This document shows, in pieces, positions 44,216-52,868 of a stretch of 64,000 bases of DNA. The stretch's first letter is position 1; each line of letters opens with the position of its first letter. Source of the DNA: Flavobacteriales bacterium. Its GTDB lineage: Bacteria > Bacteroidota > Bacteroidia > Flavobacteriales_F > PHOS-HE28. The translations under genes were made by a program, and so were the position numbers. The notes beneath the pieces were generated by a model. It ran no database searches. It was not told where the DNA came from and saw nothing but the letters and a program-made list of their open reading frames with translations. The DNA lies in NCBI GenBank assembly GCA_016715995.1, contig JADJXF010000009.1, forward strand, positions 372,001 to 436,000. The letters are read 5' to 3'.

Positions 44216-45811
44216 TCAAACCACGGCTGTCTTGAACTCGCTCGTCGTATGGAATGTGATCGCCGGGTTGTTGCGGCGCTCCAGGTCGAGCATGTACGCG
44301 CTGGGGGCCATGAAGACGGGGTTGTCGTCCTTGTCCTGCACTATCTGCTGCGCCTTCACGCGGATGAAGCGGTCCAGTTCGTCCTCGTCAGTGGTGGTCA
44401 TCCAGCAAGCCTTGTAGGCAGGGATCTGCTGGAACGCGCACTTCGCCCCGTACTCGTGCTCCAGGCGGTACGCGATCACCTCGAACTGGAGCTCGCCCAC
44501 GCAGCCCACGATCTTCTTGTTGCCGGGCTGCTGGGTGAAGAGCTGCGCCACGCCCTCGTCGGTGAGTTGTCGGATGCCCTTCTCCAGTTGCTTGCTCTTC
44601 ATCGGATCCAGGTTGACGAGTTCGCGGAAGAGCTCCGGGGAGAAGGCGGGGATGCCCCGGAATTGGAAGCGGGCGCCATCGGTGAGGGTGTCGCCGATTT
44701 TGAAGTTGCCGGTATCGAACAAGCCGATGACATCTCCCGGCCAGGCCTCGTCCACGATGGTCTTAGCGGCGGCGAGAAAGGTGGTGGGGTTGGCGAAGCG
44801 CAGCTGCTTCTCCAGCCGGACGTGGGTGTAATAGGTGTTGCGCTCGAAGCGGCCGCTGCACACGCGCAGGAAGGCGATGCGGTCGCGGTGGTTGGGGTCG
44901 AGGTTCGCGTGGATCTTGAAGACGAAGCCGCTGAAGCGCGCGTCATCGGGCTGCACCTCGCCCTGATCGGTGGGGCGCGGACCGGGCGGCGGTGCGATGG
45001 CGGTGAAGGCATCGAGCACCTCCTTCACGCCGAAGTTGTTGAAGGCGCTGCCGAAGAAGACCGGCGCGATGCGACCCTCGCGGTAGGCCTCCACGCTCAA
45101 CGGTTCGTACACGCCCTCGATCAATTCGATATTGGCCCGCAACTCAGCAGCAGGGTCCTCGCCGATGAGCGTGTCCAAGCGCGGGTCCCTCACATCGTCG
45201 ATGCGCTCGCTGGTCAGTTCCACCTTGGTCTTGCCGGGATCGAAGAGGCGCAGGCCATGGCTGTGGATGTCGTACACGCCTTGGAACGTCGCGCCGATGC
45301 CGATGGGGCAGCTCATGGGCCGCACCTTGATCGAGAGCTTCTCCTCCAACTCGTCCAAGAGGTCGAAGGGGTCGCGTCCCTCGAGGTCGAGCTTGTTGAT
45401 GAAGACGATGACCGGCGTGCTTCGCATGCGGCACACCTCCATCAGCCGCTCGGTCTGCGCCTCCACGCCTTTCACGCAGTCGATGACGAGCACCACGCTG
45501 TCCACCGCGGTGAGCGTGCGGTAGGTGTCCTCGGCGAAGTCCCGGTGGCCTGGGGTGTCGAGCAGGTTGATGAGCTTGCCGCCGTACTCGAAGGTCATCA
45601 CCGAGGTGCTCACGCTGATGCCGCGCTGCCGCTCGATCTCCATGAAATCGCTGGTGGCGCCGCGCCGGATCTTGTTGCTCTTCACAGCGCCTGCCGTCTG
45701 AATGGCACCGCCGTAGAGCAGGAACTTCTCCGTCAAGGTGGTCTTGCCGGCGTCCGGGTGACTGATGATGGCGAAGGTGCGCCGGCGTTCGATCTCGTCC
45801 TGCAAGGCCAT
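44216..45811 (-). CDS. prfC: Peptide chain release factor 3 (531 aa)
   Basis: A ribosomal GTPase that recycles RF1/RF2 after termination. G1 is ISHPDAGKTTLTEK near the N-terminus, switch I RGATSDFMEIERQRGISVSTSV, G3 LLDTPGHRDFAEDTYR and G4 FINKLDLEGRDP; the C-terminal RF3 domain shows CVGELQFEVIAYRLEHEYG. The start MALQDEIERRRTFAIISHPD is the family start. A perfect -7 element is 28 bases upstream. Confidence 0.96.
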   Translation of the reverse strand: MALQDEIERRRTFAIISHPDAGKTTLTEKFLLYGGAIQTAGAVKSNKIRRGATSDFMEIERQRGISVSTSVMTFEYGGKLINLLDTPGHRDFAEDTYRTLTAVDSVVLVIDCVKGVEAQTERLMEVCRMRSTPVIVFINKLDLEGRDPFDLLDELEEKLSIKVRPMSCPIGIGATFQGVYDIHSHGLRLFDPGKTKVELTSERIDDVRDPRLDTLIGEDPAAELRANIELIEGVYEPLSVEAYREGRIAPVFFGSAFNNFGVKEVLDAFTAIAPPPGPRPTDQGEVQPDDARFSGFVFKIHANLDPNHRDRIAFLRVCSGRFERNTYYTHVRLEKQLRFANPTTFLAAAKTIVDEAWPGDVIGLFDTGNFKIGDTLTDGARFQFRGIPAFSPELFRELVNLDPMKSKQLEKGIRQLTDEGVAQLFTQQPGNKKIVGCVGELQFEVIAYRLEHEYGAKCAFQQIPAYKACWMTTTDEDELDRFIRVKAQQIVQDKDDNPVFMAPSAYMLDLERRNNPAITFHTTSEFKTAVV

Positions 45812-45839
45812 GGGCCGATGTTCCGTTCTGAAGGGCGGC

Positions 45840-45847
45840 AAAAGTAG
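45840..45847 (-). promoter_or_regulatory. -7 element of prfC (TACTTTTG)
   Basis: Perfect TAnnTTTG match on the minus strand with a short leader to prfC. Confidence 0.6.
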
Positions 45848-45914
45848 GCCCTTGGTCGAAGGTGCCGCGAACAGTGATGGGGTGTCCCTAGTTTTACCCC
45901 AAACCGCAACAGGA

Positions 45915-47537
45915 ATGAATGTTCTCAAGTCCTCCGCGCTCGCTGCCATCCTCCTTGTCCACGGGGCATCGGCGCAGCAGACCCCGCTCACTTTGCAAGT
46001 GGAACTGCTGCCGCCCACGGGCCTCACGCGCATCGTCGATATCAGCCATTGCGGCGATGAGCGCCTCTTCCTCACCCTTCAGGCCGGACAGATCCGCATC
46101 ATGAATCCGGACATCACCGTGCTGGCCACGCCCTTCCTCAACATCACCACGCAGGTGAACAGTACGGGCAATGAGCAAGGGTTGCTGGGCCTGGCCTTCG
46201 ACCCGAACTACGCGCAGAATGGTTACTTCTACGTATACTACACCTTCGGAGCCGGCAATGGCACCAGCCGGGTGTCACGCTTCAGCGTGAGTGCAGATCC
46301 CAACGTGGCCGATCCCACCAGTGAGCAGGTGCTCTACACGCGGTCGCAGCCTTATAGCAATCACAATGGCGGCGACCTCGACTTCGGCCCCGACGGTATG
46401 CTCTACATCGGCTTCGGCGACGGCGGCAGCGGCGGCGACCCGCAGAACTACGCGCAGAACATGACCACTGCCTTGGGCAAGCTCATCCGCATCGATGTGA
46501 GCGGCGGCAGCGGCTGGGCCGTCCCACCGGACAACCCATTCGCCACCGCGGTGGATACACTGCCGGAGATCTTCGCCAGCGGCCTGCGCAACCCTTGGCG
46601 CTTCGGCTTCGATGTCCTCAACGGCGATCTCTGGATCGGCGACGTGGGCCAGAACGCTGTTGAGGAGGTGGATTTCTGGCCGGGCGGCGACCTGAGCGGT
46701 CCCAACTTCGGCTGGCGCTGCTACGAGGGCAACAACGCGTACAACACGACCGGTTGCCAGCCCGTCGCGGCCTATGTGGCGCCCGTGGCGCACCATGCAC
46801 AGAGCTCGCAGGGTTGGTGCTCGGTGGTTGGTGGGCGGGTGTACCGCGGCAGCACCTATTGGCGCTTGACCGGTCGCTACTTGTACACCGACTATTGCGG
46901 CGGGCAGATGTACCAAATGGTGCCGAATGGGATGGGCGGATTCACGCGCACGCAGCTTCTGGCCACCGCCATTGCAGGATTCTCCTGCCTCGGTTCCAAC
47001 AGTGCGAACGAACTCTTCCTGGGCAACAACAACAACGGGCGCATCTACCGGATCAAAGAGGTGTGCACGGCGCAGCCGCCCACGATCCTGGCCAGCGCCG
47101 ATGCCATCACCAGTTCTTCAGCATTGGCTTATCAGTGGTACCGCAACAGCAGCATCGCCATAGGGGAAACAGGACAGGTGATCACCCCGACGGAGAATGG
47201 CTTCTACCACGTGATCGCCACGGTGAACACGGGGTGCCAGCTATCCTCGGACACCGTCTGGTTCTCGCCGGTGGGCGTGGAGGAGCAGGACGCTGAACGC
47301 CTTCAGGTCCGCCCAGTTCCCGCGAATGAAGAGCTGTTCGTTGAGGGCGGCCTTCAGGTCGGCGGCCGTGTGGAGCTGATCGATGGCGCGGGCCGCGTGG
47401 TGCTCACCGAGCGGGTTGCCGGCAATGGCCCTGTGCGGTTCTCCACCGCGCGGATCAGCGAGGGCACTTATGTGCTGCGCGTGCTTGGTGCCGATGGTGC
47501 CGCTATCGCGCAACGGCCGGTGGTGATCGCGCATTGA
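45915..47537 (+). CDS. T9SS-secreted PQQ-dependent sugar dehydrogenase-like protein (540 aa)
   Basis: A signal peptide (about 1-21, ending GASAQ) leads to a six-bladed GSDH/YliI-type propeller: NEQGLLGLAFDPNYAQNGYF, YSNHNGGDLDFGPDGMLYIG, LPEIFASGLRNPWRFGFD and WIGDVGQNAVEEVD. These positions bind PQQ and calcium in soluble glucose dehydrogenase; enzymatic activity here is inferred. Residues ~375-450 form an Ig-like linker, then a T9SS sorting domain (VRPVPANEELFVEGG ... LIDGAGRVVL ... ISEGTYVLRV) closes the protein. It diverges from prfC. Confidence 0.9.
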   Translation: MNVLKSSALAAILLVHGASAQQTPLTLQVELLPPTGLTRIVDISHCGDERLFLTLQAGQIRIMNPDITVLATPFLNITTQVNSTGNEQGLLGLAFDPNYAQNGYFYVYYTFGAGNGTSRVSRFSVSADPNVADPTSEQVLYTRSQPYSNHNGGDLDFGPDGMLYIGFGDGGSGGDPQNYAQNMTTALGKLIRIDVSGGSGWAVPPDNPFATAVDTLPEIFASGLRNPWRFGFDVLNGDLWIGDVGQNAVEEVDFWPGGDLSGPNFGWRCYEGNNAYNTTGCQPVAAYVAPVAHHAQSSQGWCSVVGGRVYRGSTYWRLTGRYLYTDYCGGQMYQMVPNGMGGFTRTQLLATAIAGFSCLGSNSANELFLGNNNNGRIYRIKEVCTAQPPTILASADAITSSSALAYQWYRNSSIAIGETGQVITPTENGFYHVIATVNTGCQLSSDTVWFSPVGVEEQDAERLQVRPVPANEELFVEGGLQVGGRVELIDGAGRVVLTERVAGNGPVRFSTARISEGTYVLRVLGADGAAIAQRPVVIAH

Positions 47538-47552
47538 ACTGAACCAACGTCG

Positions 47553-47580
47553 CAGCGCCCCGGCCTCGGTCGGGGCGCTG
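47553..47580 (+). terminator. Terminator after the sugar dehydrogenase gene
   Basis: CAGCGCCCCG at 47553-47562 pairs with CGGGGCGCTG at 47571-47580, loop of 8 bases, followed by TTATTT. The remaining bases to 47763 hold no gene that I can support. Confidence 0.85.
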
Positions 47581-47763
47581 TTATTTCAGTTGACGTCGCG
47601 AAATGCGTTGCCTGTGTGGTTAGCCTGCCCCGGGCTTGACCCGACATCCACGCGCGCAGCCTGCCGTGAGCAAGCACGCGCAGGGCTTGATTCTTCGGAG
47701 CGGAATGAAACGCCACCCAATGATTCGTCTCTTCTATCTTGCGCGGACCTAAATCCTTCGCCC

Positions 47764-49731
47764 ATGCGCGCATGCGTACTCCTCTCGATTGTCCTGCTCA
47801 CCCTGTCGGCCCAGGCACAGACGGTGCTCTTCACCGAGACCTTCGATGGCACCCCGGCCTTCGCGCTCAATACCGCCGACCAAGGTGGCGTCACCAATTC
47901 GCTTGACAACACCTGGCTGATCAACAGCGCGTACGCGGGTGGTAGCGGCTCCGTGGTCTGCCTCGGATTCCCGCTGCCCTTCACCGTGCCCGGCACCCCG
48001 GCGCAGCCCGGCGGCATCACCAATGCGAACGGCAACTACCTCCACATCACCAGCGTGGCCGCGCAGAACAGCGGCGTCCTCAGCTGCTGCTTCCTCGCTG
48101 CCGATGGGCTCTGCGCCAGCCAAGCCAGCCACTTCGCGCGCATGACCACCGATGTGGCCACGGGCGCCGAGGAGATCAGCCTCTCGTTCTGGTGGCTCTG
48201 CGCCGGTGGAACCAACAACTACGGCGAGGTGTACTACAGCACCAACAGCGGTTCGTCCTGGAACGTCATCAACACGCCGATCGCGCAATACCGCAACCAG
48301 GGGAATTGGGTGCAGCAGAGCATCACGCTGCCGGCCTTCTCCAACCAGGCCACCCTGCGCTTCGGCTTCCGCTTCTTCAACGGCACCACATTGAGCGCCC
48401 AGGACCCGGCTTTCGCGGTCGATGATGTGCGCATCACCGCAGCGGGCGCCGTGCCCAACAGCATCGCCACCGGCGCGCTTGCGGGATCGGCCTACTGCCA
48501 GGGTGCGCAGCTCTCGGTGCCGTACACCGCATTGGGCACTTACATCGGCGGGAACATCTTCAGCGCGCAGCTCAGCGATGCCAGCGGCAGCTTCGCCGCG
48601 CCCACGGTCATCGGCACCTTGGCCAGCACCGTTTCCGGCAGCATCAGCTGCACCATCCCCGCGCTCGCCCCGCCGGGCACCGGCTATCGCATCCGCGTGG
48701 TGAGCAGCGACCCGGTCACGGTCGGCTCCGCGAACGCGGTGGACATCACCATCACCGCAGCGCCTTATGCAGGCCCCGATGACCAGGTGACGCTGTGCAA
48801 GAACTCCGGCATCTACGACCTGTTGCAGTTCATGCCCGGCGCTTCCACCTGCGGCGGGTGGACCGGCCCCGGCGGCGCACCGTTCAGCGGCCAGCTGAAC
48901 ACCGCCACCGACCTCGGCGGCGTGTTCACTTACACCACCAACTGCCCCGGCGGCTGTCCGCAGGATGCCGCCACGCTCACTGTGGTGCTGCTCAACCCCG
49001 CCAATGCCGGCAACGACGTGTCGGCCGCGCTGTGCTCCAATGGCACGCCGCCTTCGCTCATCAGCTACGTTAACGGCGGCGACCTCACCGGCATCTTCTA
49101 CTACCAGGGCAGCACCATCCCACCCGATTTCTCCGTGCCCGGCACCTATGCGCTGGACTACGTGGTCTTCGGCACCGCGCCCTGCACCAACGACACGGCC
49201 GATTTCCTCTTCACGGTGAACGCCGCTGCGAACGCTGGCACCAGTTCCAGCGTCACCGTGTGCCAGAACGATCCGGTCACGCCGCTCATCGATTTCCTCG
49301 GCGGCTCTCCGCAGACCAACGGCACGTGGACGGGACCCACGGGCCAGAACGTGCCCAGCGTGTTCAACCCCGCCGTTGGCCCGGCCGGCTTGTACACCCA
49401 CACCGTTGCCGGTACGCCACCTTGCGGGCAGGCACAGGCCTTCGTCGCCATCGTCATCGATCCCTGCCAGGGCGTGGGTGAAGCCACCGCGGCGCAGCCC
49501 ATGCGTTGGCTGGGGCAGGAAGGCGATGCGCACAACGTGGAGTTCGATGCGCAGGCACGTTCCATCGATGTGGTGGACGCGCGCGGGCGCGTGGTGCTCA
49601 CGCATGCCGGTCCTTTCGCGGCTGGCCGCCAGAGCCTCGTTATGCACGGCCTGAGCAGCGGCTCCTACGTGTTGCGCGTGACGATGATGGACGGCTTCGC
49701 CGCGCTGCGCATCGCGCACCAGGCGCGGTGA
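47764..49731 (+). CDS. T9SS-secreted multi-domain protein with Ig-like modules (655 aa)
   Basis: A signal peptide (MRACVLLSIVLLTLSAQAQ) is followed by a jelly-roll/MAM-like domain (FTETFDGTPAFALN ... YGEVYYSTNSGSSWNVINT ... FAVDDVRIT) and then three or four PKD/Ig-like modules with the repeated theme C.N...P.LI....GG...G.WTGP. The last ~75 residues are a T9SS sorting domain (VEFDAQARSIDVVDARGRVV ... LSSGSYVLRV). The FLGGSP ... WTGP ... FNPAVG module is the same as that at the left edge of the window (1-150), linking the two proteins. Function unknown. Confidence 0.88.
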   Translation: MRACVLLSIVLLTLSAQAQTVLFTETFDGTPAFALNTADQGGVTNSLDNTWLINSAYAGGSGSVVCLGFPLPFTVPGTPAQPGGITNANGNYLHITSVAAQNSGVLSCCFLAADGLCASQASHFARMTTDVATGAEEISLSFWWLCAGGTNNYGEVYYSTNSGSSWNVINTPIAQYRNQGNWVQQSITLPAFSNQATLRFGFRFFNGTTLSAQDPAFAVDDVRITAAGAVPNSIATGALAGSAYCQGAQLSVPYTALGTYIGGNIFSAQLSDASGSFAAPTVIGTLASTVSGSISCTIPALAPPGTGYRIRVVSSDPVTVGSANAVDITITAAPYAGPDDQVTLCKNSGIYDLLQFMPGASTCGGWTGPGGAPFSGQLNTATDLGGVFTYTTNCPGGCPQDAATLTVVLLNPANAGNDVSAALCSNGTPPSLISYVNGGDLTGIFYYQGSTIPPDFSVPGTYALDYVVFGTAPCTNDTADFLFTVNAAANAGTSSSVTVCQNDPVTPLIDFLGGSPQTNGTWTGPTGQNVPSVFNPAVGPAGLYTHTVAGTPPCGQAQAFVAIVIDPCQGVGEATAAQPMRWLGQEGDAHNVEFDAQARSIDVVDARGRVVLTHAGPFAAGRQSLVMHGLSSGSYVLRVTMMDGFAALRIAHQAR

Positions 49732-50046
49732 CGGGGCGCTGTGCAGAAATTGTGGAAAAGCCGAAGGGCCTTTCCGAGGCGTTCGTTGGCGGTGTGCGCT
49801 AGGTTCGTCTCACCAAAGTTCTTTGTGAACCCGACGCAAGAAGGGGCGGTCCGAGGTGAATGTGGAACGACGCAGGCGGCGCTTCGGCGCAACCACACCT
49901 GGTAAGAGGTCACGCGAGCGTTCCGCACGGAGGCATGCCAGACGTGCACCGAACCGAAGACCATGGGATAGCCGCTGAAAGGCGGTGAGGCCCGGCATCG
50001 AAGAGCAGCGGGCATGTGAGCAAGGCTACGGCCGCGACCGCATGGG
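49732..50046 (+). other. Structured-looking non-coding stretch, possible ncRNA or long 3' UTR
   Basis: About 315 bases between a T9SS gene and a strong terminator contain no credible protein gene on either strand. Potential helices include GGAAAAGCC/GGCCTTTCC (49754-49775), an AGGT...GTGG/CCACACCT pairing closed around a GCGCTTCGGCGC hairpin (about 49850-49910), and CCGCTGAAAGGCGG near 49971-49984. I could not match it to RNase P, tmRNA, SRP RNA, a riboswitch or a group II intron. Confidence 0.35.
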
Positions 50047-50086
50047 AGCGGGGGGCGCTGAACAGCGCTCCCCGCTTCGCTTTTCT
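50047..50086 (+). terminator. Strong Rho-independent terminator
   Basis: Arms 50047-50059 and 50064-50076 (13 bp, one G-U pair) enclose GAAC, followed by TCGCTTTTCT. Confidence 0.85.
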
Positions 50087-50314
50087 AGGAAACCGATTAG
50101 CTTGGATGTGCCGTAAGCCATCGCCTCGCGCTGTGCTTGTGGCGAAACTGGATTGTCACGCGTGATGCAATCGAAGATGGCCGAAACGACTACGGAAAGG
50201 ATGCCACAGTCAAGAAGGCCACGGATCGCAGGACCTGTCCCGCCTCAGCGGGATCCGCGGCAGCGAGGGGGCATCGTGCGCTCGTGGAGCAACATTGCTG
50301 GCATGATGAGGCAC

Positions 50315-50404
50315 TTTGCCGTTGACGGACTTTCGAACGGCGCATATTGGGTGCGCGTGACTGATGGGGCGAACAGTAAGACGAAGAAACTCTTGATTCA
50401 TTGA
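50315..50404 (+). pseudogene. Relic of a T9SS sorting domain
   Basis: The frame ending at TGA 50402-50404 encodes DGLSNGAYWVRVTDG and then TKKLLIH, the typical last strand pair of a type A T9SS sorting domain (LSNGVYFVRV ... KKLVI). Upstream of about 50315 the frame gives no further domain or signal peptide. It looks like the 3' end of a lost cargo gene, directly in front of another cargo gene (3 bases to its ATG). Confidence 0.6.
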
Positions 50405-50407
50405 GCC

Positions 50408-51988
50408 ATGAAGAAGAACAGCATCATTCTGTTTTCACTTCTTCTGGGCGTCTCATTCGCAGAAGCACAGCCGGGTTTCTTGAAATACTTTGACAACGTC
50501 GGGGCCTCGAAATTCAATATGAACCAACTGCCGAGCGGCAACTTCGTTGTGGCGATGGCTCATGGTTCAGGAATGTCCGTGATGGACCCATCGGGTGGTC
50601 TATTGCATACCAAGCATTTCGGGATTGATACGCTTTTGGGTATTCAATCGATCAAATACATAAGTGAGAACAGCCACTTATTCGTAGGGACGTACCGCAA
50701 GGACATCTGCCCAACTAACCAGTGGGGTAGGAATTATCCAGCATGGGGCTTGATGGACTCCCTTGGTAACTTTTCCGGTGCTCATTATTATGTGCTTAAC
50801 GAATCATTTTGCTCCAACTATGCGGGCGATGCGATTGTCTCTGGTAGCGGTGATGCAATCATCTGGGGGTTCGACCGACAGTTCTTTTTATTGCGGGCCA
50901 GTATTGATGGAGGGCTATTGTGGGCCAAACGGTACAGCCCCACCATAAAGGGCAGCTTCCGCTTCATGAAGGAGCTGCCTGGCGGCGACCTGCTCGCGGG
51001 CATCAACATGGACACGGCCGGGGCCGCTGTGGCCCGCTTGGACGCGGCCGGCAACTTCATCTGGCTCAAGAGCTACTTCCGCCCCAAGGGCATGGTCACC
51101 GACGCGCTCATCGAGGACGACGATTCCTTCATCATCACCGGCTACACGGACAGCATCGCATCCACGGACTTCCTCAGTCCTCTGCCCAGCACCTATCACC
51201 CCAGGCTCTTCATGATGAAGCTCAACGGCGATGGCGAGGTGCAATGGAGCAAGGGCTACGACAGCGACCCGTACCGGTGGTACACCCGCAACGGCACCCG
51301 CATCGAGCGTCACCACGACGGCAACTACATCGTGCTGGGCAACATCGGCGTGCCCAATTACCATGTGGGCTACCGGCCGCTGCTGATGAAGACGGATCAG
51401 AACGGAGACACCCTCTGGACGCGATCGGCGGGAATCGAGAACCACGCCTACGACATCATCAATATGACGGTGAGCTCCGATGGCGGCATCCTGTACAACG
51501 GCCAGAGCCTGAGCAACAGTCCCAGCATGTACATCTTCAAGGCCGACTCGCTCGGTTACCTGCCGTGCCACAACCGCTGGCACCCGGTGGTAGTCTCCGA
51601 CCTCTTCCCCACCGACAGCAGCTTCACGCTCACCAGCATCGATGGCGCCACGGCCTATCCTGCCTTCGTCAACGAGGCGAACCACCCCGCGCTGGTGGTG
51701 ACGGACGGATGCCTGGCCGGGATGGGCTGGTTCCAAAGCAGGAATAGCGGCTTCCGCGTCCACCCAAACCCCAACACCGGCCGCTTTACCGTGGAGTTTG
51801 CGGACCCCCTTATGGCCGAGAGCTATTACAGTGTGTACGATGCCTTGGGCAAGCTGCTCTACCAGCGCCCCTTGCCCGCTGGCCAGGATACCACCGAGGT
51901 GGACCTCTCGCGCTTCGGCACCGGCACGTACGTGATCCGGTTCACGGATAGGGAGGGCAGTTGCTACGAGAGGGTGGTGGTGGAGTAG
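50408..51988 (+). CDS. T9SS-secreted propeller-like protein (526 aa), mosaic composition
   Basis: A signal peptide (MKKNSIILFSLLLGVSFAEA) precedes a WD/PQQ-like propeller made of blades such as NMNQLPSGNFVVAMAHGSG, FMKELPGGDLLAGINMDTAG, IEDDDSFIITGYTDS and TVSSDGGILYNGQS. The final ~80 residues are a T9SS sorting domain (VHPNPNTGRFTVEFADP ... VYDALGKLLY ... FGTGTYVIRF). The first ~520 bases use A/T-rich codons (TTT, TTA, AAT, ATA), while from about 50935 on the codons are GC-rich like the neighbours, suggesting recombination between two paralogues. Function unknown. Confidence 0.88.
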   Translation: MKKNSIILFSLLLGVSFAEAQPGFLKYFDNVGASKFNMNQLPSGNFVVAMAHGSGMSVMDPSGGLLHTKHFGIDTLLGIQSIKYISENSHLFVGTYRKDICPTNQWGRNYPAWGLMDSLGNFSGAHYYVLNESFCSNYAGDAIVSGSGDAIIWGFDRQFFLLRASIDGGLLWAKRYSPTIKGSFRFMKELPGGDLLAGINMDTAGAAVARLDAAGNFIWLKSYFRPKGMVTDALIEDDDSFIITGYTDSIASTDFLSPLPSTYHPRLFMMKLNGDGEVQWSKGYDSDPYRWYTRNGTRIERHHDGNYIVLGNIGVPNYHVGYRPLLMKTDQNGDTLWTRSAGIENHAYDIINMTVSSDGGILYNGQSLSNSPSMYIFKADSLGYLPCHNRWHPVVVSDLFPTDSSFTLTSIDGATAYPAFVNEANHPALVVTDGCLAGMGWFQSRNSGFRVHPNPNTGRFTVEFADPLMAESYYSVYDALGKLLYQRPLPAGQDTTEVDLSRFGTGTYVIRFTDREGSCYERVVVE

Positions 51989-52178
51989 CTTTGGGCATGG
52001 GCTATTCGCATGGCCATGCACGCAGGGTCGCCGAGGACGGCAGAGCCTGCGCAGGTTTGAAGCTGATGCATCCGCCCGCCGTGGCTTTCTTTGCGTGAAG
52101 CAGCTGCTGTTCCCGGTCTTTTTGCAGTTGTGAACACGGGTTCTTCCGCAACCATTTGGCTCAGCTGATACGCAGGCA

Positions 52179-52592
52179 ATGAATCCGATGAGAAACCAAG
52201 CCTTGGACAGGCGACAAGAGATCAGGGATGATCTGAAGTTCAGCAATGAACTGATCAATCATAGGCTAACATGGTTTGGCGCGCTTCAAGGATTGTTGTT
52301 CGCTGCATTGGCTTTCATCTGGGGTACAACGGGTGGCGAGAACCTCCGACTGGTTTTGTGCTTGCTTGGATCAACGGTCTCGGTTTCCATCGGACTTGGC
52401 ACCCTCGGAGCCAACCGGATGATTGAAACCCTGGAACAGGATCTTGAAGCATGTTCAAAGGAGGGATCGCAAACGCCAGTCCGCAGGAATCGGGTCCATT
52501 GGTGGTGGTGGTTGATGCCGGGATATTTCCTGCCGTGGGTGTTCCTGTTCTCCTGGGTTGCCATCATCATCCTTCAGCTAGCATCGCCGTAG
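52179..52592 (+). CDS. Small membrane protein (137 aa)
   Basis: Two or three hydrophobic segments (about 30-50, 56-76 and 112-133) are joined by a polar loop (NRMIETLEQDLEACSKEG). The N-terminus is charged (LDRRQEIRDDLKFSNELINH). It resembles many uncharacterised small membrane proteins; no family is recognised. Codon use is more A/T-rich than the neighbours. The 190 bases upstream contain a partial copy of the sequence in front of plsY. Confidence 0.65.
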   Translation: MNPMRNQALDRRQEIRDDLKFSNELINHRLTWFGALQGLLFAALAFIWGTTGGENLRLVLCLLGSTVSVSIGLGTLGANRMIETLEQDLEACSKEGSQTPVRRNRVHWWWWLMPGYFLPWVFLFSWVAIIILQLASP

Positions 52593-52868
52593 GCTCGCCA
52601 GTCCCGCTGGGTTGTACTGCATCAACCGTCTGAATCTTGGATAGAGCATAAGTTTCGATGGAAGCCCCCCCTCCTTATAGGGAATGATAGGGGTGGAGTA
52701 GCGGTGCTTTGTATCATCCCTTGTTGATTACCAAGGGTTCGCGCAGGCGGGTTATCGACACCGCCCGATTGCAACGCGCCTTTCCGGCGCATCAATCGGC
52801 CCCTGCTGTGGCTTTCTTTGCGAAGAGCAGTGGCTGGTCTCCGGGCTAGCGCGGTTTCAGTGGTGAAC
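52593..52868. other. Intergenic region upstream of plsY with a duplicated segment
   Basis: No gene is seen in these 276 bases. GTGGCTTTCTTTGCG at 52808-52822 recurs exactly at 52081-52095, and similarity continues downstream (CAGTGGTGAACATGG here, CAGTTGTGAACACGG at about 52126-52139). The TTTCTTTG part could serve as a -7 element. Confidence 0.5.

Noticed and set aside
47749..49719. 656-codon open frame on the minus strand
   Set aside because: It is antisense to a T9SS gene with a clear signal peptide and sorting domain; its His/Arg/Gly-rich composition is the usual shadow in GC-rich DNA.
49665..50015. Minus-strand 116-codon frame in the non-coding region
   Set aside because: No signal, domain or promoter; overlaps a T9SS gene end.
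49790..50046. Group II intron remnant
   Set aside because: A GTGTGCG could mimic the intron 5' end, but no domain V hairpin or reverse transcriptase is present.
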